In this document: positions 1-11,191 of the stretch, piece after piece
How the letters are laid out: each line of letters begins with the position of its first letter
Numbering within the stretch: position 1 is the first letter of the stretch
Source of the DNA: Apus apus
Taxonomy: Eukaryota > Chordata > Aves > Apodiformes > Apodidae
DNA: 64,000 nt
Assembly: GCF_020740795.1 (NCBI RefSeq)
Contig: NC_067282.1
Span: 131,869,132-131,933,131, forward strand
Direction of reading: 5' to 3'
Notes under the pieces: generated by a model
Database searches by the model: none
What the model was told of the DNA's origin: nothing
The model's input: the letters and a program-made list of their open reading frames with translations, nothing else
Position numbers and translations under genes: made by a program

Positions 1-811
1 AGTGAACATGAAAACAACTCAAATAACATGCTCATCTCCTTATACGGGCTGGAAATTTGTACAGGTCAAGACATAGTTCCACATCCTAATCTACAGGAAT
101 ATGAGACCACTTTTCTGTCCTTACAGTGGACTTAGAACCTGATTCTCCTGAGGCTGAATCCTTTATACCTATTTGAAACTCCAAATGTAGCAGGTAAATA
201 CAAGAGACTCCTGCTTCTGCTATTTAAGTGCCTAAGGAGAAAACATGAATAGCATCTTAACCAACTACACACTTTAAAAGGCAATATACAGTCCCTGGGC
301 CTCAGTTCACTGTTGCATTAGACAAAACATATGGTGGAAAAATTACTTCTCCAAGGAGATGCAACCTCTTTTTATAGAGATTGCTTTACCTCAAGGGGAA
401 GTGTTGCGCAGCACAGTAATTTAGAAACTTAAAACTAGTTTCAAGGAGTTCGCTATTATAGTAAAAGTAAAATGTAAAATCAATGCAGTGCTATAAAGAA
501 AGAAATGCATTAGAGGCATTACTGATTACAAATAAAGCAGTATATAAATAAGGCAGTCCCATGTCTCGTTTTGGAGCAAGACACAGAAAACAATCTAAAG
601 AGAAATATTGTCCTATGAGGATAATGATACTGAAGAGCTAATGATTACACAAACTCTAAGTCAACAATATCATGACTTGTACCTTCTATTTCATACGGGC
701 ATTCAAACACTTCATCAGAATAAGTTTTACATAACAAAAAATACATCCCATGTTTCAGAGGACGTAACAGGCGTATGTAAGACACACTACATTTATGAAG
801 AGTATACTCAC
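1..811 (-). other. INTS13: INTS13 intron 5, partial
   Basis: A/T-rich sequence after the exon 5 donor. I looked for the next INTS13 exon on the minus strand and did not find it, so the intron continues past the left edge. No repeat was recognised. Confidence 0.7.
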
Positions 812-892
812 TGATCTGAATTAGCTGCAAGCTTGTTATGCTCATGAATGGTTTCCTGAACATAATCCTCAAGCATCCGAACATGACTGTCA
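812..892 (-). CDS. INTS13: INTS13 exon 5 (residues 168-194)
   Basis: This exon completes the Ser codon and encodes SDSHVRMLEDYVQETIHEH then NKLAANSD. It ends in CA of the next split codon (His expected) before donor GTGAGT at 811-806. It is read in a different frame from the longer overlapping open frame here, which is a shadow. Confidence 0.93.
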
Positions 893-3844
893 CTAGAAAG
901 AAAATTTTCAAATGCAAGATAATCAGTCCTCCCATTCAAAACCACATGCCACTAAATGCCCTCCTATTTCAAGTGGAAAAATTTGTTACTGTAACAGACC
1001 TCCATAAATGAAACCTTTAAGGCAGGAAGTGAACTAACAAAGCTAGCTACTTAGGGCACTAATTCATGACAAACAATGAAACGCTTCTAAAAACATATGA
1101 AATAATGTCTTTGAAATGCTAGAAGCAGGTTAGCATAGATACCTTTTTGCATTAGTAATACAAATTATTCTTCCTCTGTTTCCAACCCGTTCTGCATTCT
1201 CCATGAGCATGGTTCGAGCCTCATGCTGGTACTCTGTTATTTTGCAGAGTGCCTCAACTGCTGCAACCAGACCATGAAGTATGCTGCAGCACTCTGGATC
1301 TGCCCGAGGATTAGGTGGCCCAACAGCTGCCAACGCTGCCATCAACTAGTCAAGAAGAAAAATTAAAGAAAGTTACTTTCCAGCCAGTGGTTAGAACAAT
1401 CAGTGAAGAGAAAAGTCATCATTATAACTTATTTAGATGCAAATTAATATTGTTAGGAGAAAGCCAAACAGAGCAATTACAGATCATCATATGTTTTCAC
1501 CCTTCTGGAAAACATTTGGCCCTAAATCACCCTTTGCAATTAATTTATTGTTACTAAACCTTGAAAATATAATCTCATTAATTACAGAAAAATACCTGGC
1601 TATAATAGCAAGTTCTATCCAATACCTGAAAGAAACTTTAGCATTCTCAGATGTAACCTGTTTTTATTTTCTGAGAATGTAGAAATTCAGTTCTCCCAAG
1701 TAAATTTTTCAGAGGACAAGCCCGTTCAGTACAAAACAAAGTAGGAGCAAAAAGAGTCTTCCCTGTTTTCCAGTTTATTTGCCTGTCATGAAAACGTAAA
1801 AAAAACCCAAACAAATTAAAAATTCAACAAGTATCACTAGAGGAAATACATAGGTAACTTCTTCAGAACATTTATTTTAATATAAGACTCTATATAGAAA
1901 ACGATTTGATTCTTTTTTAACTACATAACACTACCTACAGAATAGGCAAGCCCCACAGGCTACTTACAATTCTGTTACACAATTTCAGAGCAGATACACC
2001 AACATTTTAATTAGCTAATTTCCTATTGAAGATAGCAAGAAGCTGTTATTTATTCTGCAATTGAGCTAGATTAATAAAAGGAAAGAATAGTTACAAAGCA
2101 CACCTCCTGCAAGTTCTGATCTTCCTGAGTCCAAGAATTCAAGACATGAGCCCCAGAATCACTCACAATGAAGTTCACCTAAAAGGATCAAAAAAGCACA
2201 TAAAGGTAACAATCAATTATACAGGTAACAGCCATTATGGCTGCTTCCCCAAGCCCAAAGAAACATGAATTACACTTCTTTCTTCACTCTGGAGATAGGT
2301 ACAATGACAAGCCAAACTAAAAACACAACAAAAACACAAAGTCTCCTCTCCTGCTATATTCAGTTACCCTTTCATTAACATTATGATTAACTTCTATTTA
2401 GATTTTTAAGCCACCGAATCAATTTCTACACCAAATTAGCATGGGAGGATATTATGAAACGCCGTGAACTGACGACATCACTAGCAGGCCCCCAGAAGTC
2501 AGGATGATAGTCTTATGTGGGGGGAGAAGAAGGGCCATTCTCTGTAATTAAGTATTTCAATAACCAGGTAATCATTTTCAGTAAAGTATCTACAAAACAA
2601 TGTAAATTCTAATACTGCAATACTGCAAGTCATTCTCCAAAGACTATCACAGTCGATCACAGGGGTAAACATCTAGCAAGATTTAGTAAACATCCCATAT
2701 GTTCTAAAGATGACCATAAAGTTGAGGAAGCACACCGTCCACATCAATTTCATACCACACAACCTCCAGTTCAGCCAACTGATTCAAATCCATTAAGCAT
2801 ACACTTGATATAATCCCATAATGGAATTTGACTGCATATCAGATTCCAAACTACATTTTAAATTAAGTATTTGTTGTCTGAGAACCAGGACATGCATCAA
2901 ATCACTGAACCACTGGTGGTATTTAGCTGTCCCCTAAAACAGCCAGTATTCCAACATCATTACCTTGCACCCCTATCACTGTCACAAGCTTATTTAACTT
3001 CCATGGGTTTTAACTGCAACTAACCTCTAGAACATTGCACAATGGTTTACTCAGTAATGACAAAAGATCTGAACAACTAGGGATTAGGTACCTTAATTTA
3101 TCGTACAAGGCTTTTTTTTTTTTTCTAAACAAAGAGCTGTGTGCCAGGAAGCTCCCCCACTTATTCTAGTTGGTAGCTTCAGGGAGGGAGATGCTACCTC
3201 TTCCTAAAGCCCAAAATTCCTTCAAAGTTGGCATCAAAAAGTTTTAGCACCATCAAGTGTGTTTAGACACAAAACTCAATATGAAGCAATACCTCACTCA
3301 AGCTTTTGTAAACTTAAGAGATTTATTGTTGTGTTCTCCTGAGCTTTAAGCTACCTTAAAACATCTCTCCATGCACCGAGTTACAAAGTGACATTAGGAT
3401 AATGAAAGGTACCAAAAATAAGTATGTAACAGGATTCATATACTACTCAAACCAGTTTAAATAGCTAAAAAAATGCAAACTAACATAATTTTAAATAAAT
3501 TATATTTGATCTTTTAATCTAACCAATAGCTAATAACATTAGAACACTTCATTACAATGGGAAAATTGCCCTTATACTACCGAGTACCATATGCAGTTGG
3601 GCTAGAACTTACCAGCTTCTTGAAAGGAAAAATATCATACATGATTCTACAGTACTCCATGGATGATTCCACTGAACAGGTCCATAGTGATTTTGATATG
3701 GGTGCTAGAGGAATAATTCCTTGGGTTCGATTCTTTACTAACATATCAAATTCAACATGTTGCCTGCAGGATTCTGCCATATATGGGCAGTGATCCACAA
3801 CAAAAACAGTTTTATGAGACTCAGAAAAGATTTTCATTTTCTTC
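812..3844 (-). CDS. INTS13: INTS13 (Integrator complex subunit 13, asunder), N-terminal part, four coding exons
   Basis: INTS13 is a nuclear subunit of Integrator, the RNA polymerase II-bound complex that cleaves snRNA, enhancer and paused transcripts; it pairs with INTS14 and INTS10. Joined minus-strand exons 3844-3613 (start codon 3837-3835), 2178-2104, 1345-1143 and 892-812 encode residues 1-194 of a protein of about 700, covering much of the N-terminal VWA-like domain. Recognition rests on long near-identical stretches such as KIFSESHKTVFVVDH near the start, NRTQGIIPLAP, VNFIVSDSGAHVLNSW and NRGRIICITNAK. All junctions have GT donors and AG acceptors and keep frame. The start has A at -3 and is the first ATG after the acceptor at 3845-3846, so exon 1 should be non-coding. 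The last exon ends with CA of a split codon; the rest is off the left edge. The gene is head to head with FGFR1OP2. Confidence 0.95.
1143..1345 (-). CDS. INTS13: INTS13 exon 4 (residues 101-167)
   Basis: This exon starts with TTG ATG GCA (LMA) directly after acceptor ACTAG and runs through AAVGPPNPRADPECC and NRGRIICITNAK. It ends with AG of a split Ser codon before donor GTATCT. Confidence 0.94.
1346..3612 (-). other. INTS13: INTS13 introns 2 and 3 (3612-2179 and 2103-1346)
   Basis: Two ordinary A/T-rich introns flanking exon 3. A T-run near 3112-3124 is the only low-complexity block I noted. No mobile element or RNA gene was seen. Confidence 0.7.
2104..2178 (-). CDS. INTS13: INTS13 exon 3 (residues 76-100)
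   Basis: A 75-base, phase 0-0 exon encoding VNFIVSDSGAHVLNSW followed by TQEDQNLQE. The acceptor is TTTTAG and the donor is GTGTGC, a weaker match to consensus than the other INTS13 donors. Confidence 0.94.
3613..3844 (-). CDS. INTS13: INTS13 exon 2, first coding exon (residues 1-75)
   Basis: Acceptor TTTTAG ends at 3845. Seven UTR bases precede ATG at 3837-3835. The frame ends in ...FPFKKL, phase 0, and is followed by GTAAGT (3612-3607). Confidence 0.95.
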
Positions 3845-5476
3845 CTAAAAGAAACAAGATAACAAAATCAGAAAGAAACTGGAAAAAGCAAAAAAAAAGT
3901 ACATCACAAGATTACTGTGCAATTTACACAAAGTTATCCCACTAGAACATGCAAGCTTTAAGAGGTTACCTACCCTCTTATAGTATTTAGATTACTTACT
4001 GCAAGCATTAGCTCCTACAAAACCATTAAGCATATAAAAAACTACACCATTCCCATTTTAACAACCTATTTACATGGAGACAAATACCTTTAGAACTCTT
4101 ACTAGTCCACGTACTTAGTATATCACACTTCTAATCAGAAGAATTTTTTCTCAAGAGGGAAAAAACAGGAAATGTGAAAGTATATTGATGAAAATGCAAC
4201 AATGCACAGTATTGCCCTGCCCACTTTTCTGACTGAAAAAAAATGAAAAAAGTACAGAAACTGCTTCCTGCTTAAAGCTTATTTCCTAAATTGAGCAACA
4301 CGGAAAAAATAATTTATGATTGGGCTATACAGACCTTCACTCTTCACATCAGACTTCTAAGCAGATTTTTAGCCTTCACTTTCCTAGATACATCTTTCTA
4401 CTTTTAAATGAGTATTTGTAACTGTACTTTGATCACTCACTGACAGGCATACCAAGTCTGAAATTGTAATGTACATGTTTATCCAGCAAGACTCAGAGTA
4501 GCACCCCTTCTTTTTTTCCCAGCTACGAAGACTGAGAACTCTGCAACAAAGTGTGGTGCATTGAGTACTACTTAGAGCACTCATCTTAGATCAAACACTC
4601 CTCATTTCAAACTTACTCAACCTTTGAATGTTTCTGTAATGTTTCTAGTACAAAAACTTATTTTGTCCATGCAGATCATAGAACTACGGAATGGCATGGG
4701 TTGGAAGGGACCTTAAGGATCACCTAGTTCCAACCATCCTGCATGGGTGGGCAGGGACACCTCCCACTAGATCAGGTTGCTCAGAGCCCCATCCAGCCTG
4801 GCCTTGAGCACTTCCAGGGATGGGGCTTCCACAACTTCCCTGGGCAATTCGTTCCAGTGTCTCACCACCTTCATAGTGAAGAATTTCCTCCTAACGTCTA
4901 ACCTAAGCCTTCTTTCTTCATGTTTTAATCGATTACCCTTGTCCCACCACTACAAGCACTTGTAGAAAGTCCCTCCCCAGCTTTCCTGCAGCCCCTTCAG
5001 GCACTGGAAGGTGCTCTCAGGTCTCCCCGGAGCCTTCTCTTCTCCAGGCTGAGCAGCCCCAGCTCTCTCAGCCTGTCTTCATAGCAGAGGTCCCCCAGCT
5101 CTCTGAAATACTAAACTACACAATACACAAAACCAAAAAAAACCTGTACCAGGTCACTTAAAAAGCCAGCAGATTAAACTAAGGCGGCTGCATACAGGCC
5201 CTGCGGCAGCACCTCGGCGGGGGCGGGGGCAGGCCGGCAGCCCTGCTCAGCACCAGCCGGGGCACTGCCCTCGGCTGGAGCCAAGACCGAGCCCGTGCCC
5301 CCCGCCCGCAGGCGGGCAGAGCGCCGGCGGGGCCCGGCGAGCCCCGGCTGCCGCGGGGTGGGCAGGGCAGAGGGCCCGCAGGGGACCGGCGGGCTACGGG
5401 GAAGCTGCAGCAGCCGGTCCCGGCCCGCCCGGAGGCCGCGAGGAGCTAAGCGGCGAGGGAGGGACGCGTCTCTTAC
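3845..5476 (-). other. INTS13: INTS13 intron 1, if the donor at 5476 is used
   Basis: This interval lies between the candidate non-coding exon 1 donor (CAG then GTAAGA on the minus strand, 5476-5471) and the exon 2 acceptor. It holds one CR1 fragment (4675-5105, same strand as the gene) and the left shoulder of the CpG island from about 5180. Confidence 0.6.
4675..5105 (-). mobile_element. CR1 LINE, 3' fragment
   Basis: The plus strand shows the reverse complement of a CR1 end: a degraded octamer tail (ATCATAGAA), then the region complementary to GGTCCCTTCCAACCC, then reverse-complement ORF2 end matching the other CR1 copies here. It is strongly 5'-truncated (about 430 bases) and lies in INTS13 intron 1, sense to that gene. 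No intact frame remains. Confidence 0.9.
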
Positions 5477-6016
5477 CTGGGGCGGCCCCTCCGCTGCTGC
5501 ACCAGCCCGGGCCCCGCGCCGCGCCGCGCCCGGGCCCGGCCGCGGGCTCGCTCCGAGGCGGCGGGGTGAGCCCCGCGGGACGCCCTAGACGGGGCCGGGC
5601 GCGGGCGCCTGCGGCCGGGCGACCTCCATGCCCCTCCGCCCGCTTCCTCCGCCGCTGGCTCGGCGGCGAGCGCGGGGCCCGGCTCCTGCCTCCGCGCCCG
5701 GCGCCCGCGGGGGTGGGAGAAGCGGCCGAAGCCCCCCCCGCTCCGCCCACCCCTGAGGCCGCGGGACCCCCGCGCGGCCACTTACGCCGCTGGCGCAACG
5801 GCTCCCCCGGCGCGGGCGGGGGAGCGCCTCTCCCCTCCTCCCCTCCCTCCGCTCCGCCCGCCCCGCAGCGCCCGCCACCCGCGCTCCGGGGCCGGCCGGG
5901 CTCACTCGGCTGCCATGCCCGGCGCCACGCTCGGGCCCCAGCCTGGCGCGGGCCGCCCCGCCCCGCCCCGCCGATCCCGCACGGCGCCCGCAGCCCGAGC
6001 GCGGGGAGGGCCGCGG

Positions 6017-6026
6017 CCTCGCGAGA
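6017..6026. promoter_or_regulatory. CGCG element (CCTCGCGAGA), one base off TCTCGCGAGA
   Basis: A near-match to the vertebrate TCTCGCGAGA promoter element, known to be bound by BANP and earlier linked to ZBTB33/Kaiso. It lies 51 bases from the perfect copy at 6068. Confidence 0.6.
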
Positions 6027-6064
6027 AGTCACCGGGAGGGCGGGCTTTTCCAGCGGGGGAGCGG

Positions 6065-6080
6065 CGCTCTCGCGAGAGCG
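6065..6080. promoter_or_regulatory. Perfect 16-bp palindrome containing TCTCGCGAGA
   Basis: CGCTCTCGCGAGAGCG reads the same on both strands; its core 6068-6077 is the exact CGCG element common in bidirectional CpG-island promoters. It sits midway between the INTS13 and FGFR1OP2 candidate first exons. Confidence 0.75.
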
Positions 6081-6297
6081 GGGCCCGGCGGGCAGGGCGC
6101 GCGGCCGCCGCGGGCCGCCCCGGCGGGAACGCCCCCGCCGCCTCCCCCGGGCCCGCCGCCATTCGGCAGCAGCGGGCGGGGCGGGGCGGAGCGGAGCGGA
6201 GGGGAGCGGGCCTGCTCCCCGCTGCCGGCCATGAGTGAGTGCAGCCCGGCGGGGCAAGGGCGCGGGGAGGGGCCGCCGCTGGGGCGGTTGGCAGCGC

Positions 6298-6357
6298 GGG
6301 GGGGGCGGGGGGGGGCGGGGGGGGGCCCCTGGGCCGGGGAGCCCCTGGGCCGGGGAG
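6298..6357 (+). repeat. G-runs (8, 9 and 9 G separated by single C) followed by a 16-bp tandem pair
   Basis: G8-C-G9-C-G9 spans 6298-6325, then CCCCTGGGCCGGGGAG occurs twice in tandem (6326-6341, 6342-6357). It begins about 60 bases inside the candidate first intron of FGFR1OP2 and could form G-quadruplexes on the sense strand. Confidence 0.8.
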
Positions 6358-6383
6358 CCGCGGCGGGCGCGGGGAGGCAGGTC

Positions 6384-6420
6384 GGGAGGAGGAGGAGGAG
6401 GGGGAGGAGGAGGAGGAGGC
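6384..6420 (+). repeat. GGA-rich microsatellite
   Basis: An imperfect run of GGA/GAG triplets on the plus strand within the CpG island. Confidence 0.8.
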
Positions 6421-9400
6421 GAAGAAGCCCCTCGTCGTCCCGCAGCTCCGCGGGGGGGCAGCCCCGCCGCTCGGCGCTGCCCGCGGCGCCTCCCCCGGCC
6501 CTCAGGTGCTCGTGTCGCGACAGTCCCGACTGCCCGGCCTCGGCGAGCCGCTCCGGTGGCGGCGGGGAAGGCCGAGAAGGAGGCGAGGCGCTTTGAAAGC
6601 CGTCTGCTGCTGCCCCCCCCCCGCTCCCCTGCCCTGGCTGGCCCCCGGGAAGCCGCCGGTCCGGCCCGGTGTGTAACTGGACTGCGGCGGTGGCTCGGTG
6701 CTCGGGCCGGGCCTGTTAGATGTGGGAGGGTCATTGTGTGGTTCTGTGCTGTGCTGTGCTGCTGGCAGCGCTGCTGGCGGGGCCCGTGGGGCTCTCCTGT
6801 TACACGGAGAGTCTCTCCGAAAGCCTGAAAGTCTTCGGAACTGCAGCGTGGTAAAAGTGGTGACCAGAGAGAGGCAAAATCCGAAGCATCGGTTACAGGA
6901 AAAGGTGGTTTTCAGCAAGGATGTACAAGAAAAAGAGACCGCAAACTAGAGGAAAGCTATATTTGTGCAAAAGTCTTCCTTCTTTAGTATTTATGTTGTG
7001 TTTTTTTTTCTAAGGAGAGCCGAAATTGATAACGAAAGCCATTAGTAAATAGCAGGAAGTGCCAGGAAATGAGTATGTAGTAGCAGTGTTGCTGTGTTGC
7101 TTGAGTTGTTGCTACCTGTCGGTTAGGTTGCAGACTAACAAATGTGTTTGCAGCTGTAGGATAGAGTTCAGGAACCATCAAGTTAAGCTGCTACAGTCCT
7201 CATGCTTAAAAAAGAACTGGTCTCAATCAATTATATTTGATTGGTTGGGGTTTTTTCCCCTAAATGTCCAAGACAATGCACAGGTTTAGATCTATTTTAG
7301 GGTAATACAGAAGTTTTGGTTTCTGTAGACAACCTGGTGAGCAACTATAGAGAACTTTAATTTCCAAGGATTAGGGCCAATGTCTTGCCCAAAGTAATTC
7401 TAGTCAAGATTTTGAGCCACTATCAATTACCAAGATACAAATAATGGTTGAGGTGCATGTCTTGCCTGAAAGCAAGAGGTAGCTTCTGGCCTGCTGAAGC
7501 TGCTACGCAGTGGTGGTGGTGGACAGTCCCTGCTGAATTTGTGTGGCTGCATTTCACACAGGGCAGCCTTCTATGTAGTTAAAAGTAAACTAAATGCATT
7601 TCTATTCCATGTGTCTTCCCCAGCTCATCCGTGGTGAAAAAGAATGCCAGTGGCTTTGCTACAAACGGGTTTATTTTTATCTCGTGTAATTGTGTTGGGT
7701 CAAAATGAGAAAGCACATGAGAGAATGAATACATACTGCATTTAAAAATTTATACTGATGCAAACAAATTGTCAGAGGTGTTAACTGCATTATGGTCTGA
7801 GTGCCAAATTGCTTCCAAGCTCATGGAGAGGCCTGAGAGGTTTTGTTTATACTGGCTAGAGAATTCATGCCCCATTAATTGAGTTAAAGACTGCTTTTCA
7901 AATTCTCCTTAAATATGGATCTGATTAAATAATTTGTTGCAACAGTTCAGCCAGCTGGTTTGGAAGCTCATCTTTTGTTGGTGATATTTCTGTAGTCCAG
8001 TAAAAGCATGAGACCAGAATCAGAAAGAGAAATGAGGAGTAAGAAAAGCAGGTGCTTAAAAACAATGCAGTCTGATCCCTATCTACATAATATTAAAAAG
8101 AGCTCAAACTGCTAAACCAGAGTGGATAAATTAACTACCTGTGATAACACACCAGTCTGCTGAAGAACTTAGATTGATACCTCAAATACATATATGCATT
8201 GAAATTAAAACTCTGGTTGATAAACAGGAAGGAATTAACGTTACAAACGTGCACAGGAAACTCATACATGTTAAAATGCTGATGCTTTCGCTGTCACGTG
8301 AATCACAGAAAACGTGGGTTAAAACAGTTGTGCTCTGTGCATACCTGAAGCTCACTTACAGAAGCTCCTTTGTCAGTAAGCAAGTCTCGACCTTTCTGTG
8401 ATGGTAGGGTCCCAAGGAAGACCCTTCTACATAGTTAAAGTGAACTAAATGCATTTAGGTTACACGTGCTCCTCAGAGCCGAAGGAGCAGCTAATGAAAT
8501 TGCCAAATGAAAATCCTTTTGAGAGGTTAGACCTTGCAAGACATTCTTGGGGCACAAGAGCTCTTCAGAGAGAACATTCCAAACTCTGCTGCTGTCTTGC
8601 TTAGTTTTCCCTCAGCTTAATGCATGAGGGGAATGGTGGAATTTCTGGTGTTTGAAGTATCTTTCTACTGCTTACATGGGACAGTGGGAAAACGTCAGTA
8701 GAGAAAAATGTGAAGATTTCTTAAAGTTTGGCTTAAAAATCCTAGGCTATGATTTGTCAAGATGCCTAAGAAGTCAGAAAATGAAATTGGAGAAAATTTT
8801 TTTTCTGTAGCTCAGGAAAGACCCACTGGCCTTTTATGCTTACAAAAATCTCTCCTTTAGGCAAACAGCCTGGCTAAGAAATGGATTTAGTTGACCCTTT
8901 CAGTACCTTAGAAAGTTTCCTGAAGCAAATATCAAGGCACATAACAAGGAGGCACATAACTCTAATAAGCCTCTATCATTGCTGTCTGATTGCTGAAGAA
9001 CTGTTCAAGGCATTTAAGTACATTTCCTTTTCAGTAGAAAAAGTGCAAGGCTTCTTGAAAGAAAATTAAAACTTAGGCTGAAAACCTCCATCTTGAAACC
9101 TAGTATATAAAAAATTAGTATAAAAAATGTAATGGAAAGGCCAGTTGTACAAGCATTTTGCAAGTTGAGCAATTCTAGAAATAGGTAATTTCTGCTGACA
9201 AACTAGTGCAAGGAGAAGGCTGGTATTTTAACTGTGCAGTTAGGTTTTTTTCTTAGCTAAGTTGTAGTCTTTCCTGTTAAAAATTTTACATTCTTTCTAT
9301 GCAGTGATGTTTGTGTTCATTTATAGACACAAAGAAAACACAAGGCTTTAGCTCTCTGAATTTTCCCCAAGTGATTTTCTCTTTTGGTTTGAGCCATTCC

Positions 9401-9699
9401 TTCTCTGCTATTTAATTCATCAAAATATTCAAGCCCAATGTAGTTCTTTGCTATTCTCTTTTGTGCTGGATTTGTACTTTGCACATTATCTTGAAGTATA
9501 TCTGACTGGTAGGAGAGCACATAAAAACAAACAACAAAAAAAATTAGTATTGAAAAAATGAAATAGTTAATGTAATATTGTATTTTTTTTTCCTCTGTTA
9601 CTTATGGAAGGAGGGACATGAACTTTTCAGTTTCTGTATGTTTAATAGTCCTCCTTTTGCTCTTAATATATTGGTAATCTCCTGAAAACACAAAATTAC

Positions 9700-10821
9700 T
9701 TCAGCAAGGCACTGTCTCCCATAACATCCTCATTAGGAAGCTCAGGAAGTGTGGGCTAGACAAGTGGACAGTGAGGTGGATTGAGAGCTGGTCGAGTGGC
9801 AGAGCTCAGAGAGTTGTGATCCATGGAGCAGGATTGGGTTGGAGGCCTGTAACCAGCAGTATCCCCCCAGGGGTCAGTACTCAGTGTGATCTTGTTCAAC
9901 ACGTTCATCGATGACCTGGACAAGGGGACAGAGTGTATCCTCAGCAAGTTTGCTGGTGATAACAAACTGGGAGGGGTGGCTGACACTCCAGAGGGCTGTG
10001 CTGCCATCCAGTGTGACCTGGACAGGTTGGAGAGTTGGGCAGAGAGGAACCTCATGAGGTTCAGCAAGAGCAAGTGTAGGGTCCTGCACCTGGGGTGGAA
10101 GAACCCCATGTATCAGTACAGGTTGGGGGCTGACCTGCTGGAGAGCAGCCCTGAGGAGAAGGACCTCAGTGCTCTGGTGGACAACAGCCTGACCATGAGC
10201 CAACAATGTGCCCTTGTGACAAGAAGGCTAATGGCATCTTGGGATACATTAAGGAGAGTGTGGCCAGTAAGTCGAGGGAGGTCATCCCCCCCCCTGTTCT
10301 GCCCTGGTGAGGCTGTATCTGGAATACTGCATCCAATTCTGGGCTTCCCAGTTCAAGAGAGACAGGAAACTGCTGGAGAGAGTCCAGCGGAGTGCAGCAA
10401 AGATGATTGGGGAATTGGAGCATCTCTCTTACAAGGAGAGGTTGAGAGAGCTGGGCCTCTGTAGTCTGGAGAGGAGAAGACTGAGAGGAGATCTTATTCC
10501 TGTCAATAAATATCTGAAGGGTAGGTGTAAGGAGGATGGAGCCAGACTCTTTTCAGTAGTGCCCAGCTATTAGGAAAATGGGCAAAGGGCACAAAATGGA
10601 ACACAGAAGTTCCATCTGAACATGCGGAAGAACTTTACAGTGAGGGTGACAGAGCACTGGAACAGGCTGCCCAGGGAGGTTGTGGAGTCCCCTTCCTTGG
10701 AGATATTCAAGAACTGCCTGGCTGCAGTCCTGAGTAACGTGCTCCAAGGCATCTTGCTTTAGCAAGGGAGTTGGGCTAGATGATCTCTAGAGGTTCCTTC
10801 CAACTCTGATGATCCTGTGAT
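9700..10821 (+). mobile_element. CR1 LINE, about 1.1 kb, 5'-truncated ORF2 end
   Basis: Broken reading frames encode the end of the CR1 reverse transcriptase region (FIDDLDKGTECILSKFAGD, where the usual FADD-type catalytic motif reads FAGD) and downstream C-terminal segments. The 3' end reads AGAGGTTCCTTCCAACTCTG and GATCCTGTGATT, a decayed octamer tail. Frameshifts near 10220-10300 split the frame, so the copy cannot be active. Confidence 0.92.
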
Positions 10822-11054
10822 TTCCTTGCTCTGATATATGGTCTCAACAGCAATTAAAAAAGAAAAAGGAAAAGCAGACTTTAGGGTATTCTTAAGGTAT
10901 GTAGGTTTTTTTATGCTATTGAAAGACAACAGTCTAGATGTTTCTTAGAAAAGGGTTGTATTCATCTGCTTCAGACTAAAAATATACATATAGGTAGCTG
11001 TTCTCTGAATAGAAAACAGGTGGTTTGTGAAAATAATACATCTCTAATCTTTAG

Positions 11055-11191
11055 AAATGAGTTGCACAATTGAAAAAGCCTTAGCAGATGCAAAAGCACT
11101 GGTGGAACGGCTGAGGGAACATGACAATGCAGCAGAAGCTCTCATTGAACAGACTACAGCTCTTAACAAGCGGGTTGAAGCAATGAAACAG
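11055..11191 (+). CDS. FGFR1OP2: FGFR1OP2 exon 2, first coding exon (residues 1-45)
   Basis: Acceptor TCTTTAG ends at 11054. Two bases (AA) precede ATG 11057-11059. The exon ends ...NKRVEAMKQ and is followed by donor GTTTGT. Confidence 0.96.

Larger units (their letters stand above)
5180..6700. promoter_or_regulatory. CpG island and bidirectional promoter of INTS13 and FGFR1OP2
   Basis: Very G+C-rich, CpG-dense sequence with flanking A/T-rich DNA. Minus-strand splice donors at 5476 (CAG/GTAAGA) and 5785 (GGC/GTAAGT) are candidates for the non-coding first exon of INTS13. A plus-strand donor at 6235 (GTGAGT) is the best candidate for FGFR1OP2 exon 1. Transcription start sites therefore probably lie between about 5500 and 6230, pointing apart. 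There is no TATA box. The long open frames on both strands here (up to 446 codons) result from low stop-codon frequency in G+C-rich DNA, not from genes. Confidence 0.85.
6235..11054 (+). other. FGFR1OP2: FGFR1OP2 intron 1, if the donor at 6235 is used
   Basis: The first 450 bases are still CpG island. The rest is ordinary A/T-rich intron with a CR1 copy (9700-10821) in sense orientation ending about 230 bases before exon 2. Nothing else was recognised. Confidence 0.6.

Noticed and set aside
645-935. 96-codon minus-strand open frame
   Set aside because: It overlaps INTS13 exon 5 in another frame; the conserved protein is read in the frame of 812-892.
5394-6734. A 446-codon open frame and several others (5295-6828) on both strands
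   Set aside because: They are Pro/Arg/Gly/Ala-rich, overlap in all frames and lie in the CpG island, where stop codons are rare. No conserved domain was seen.
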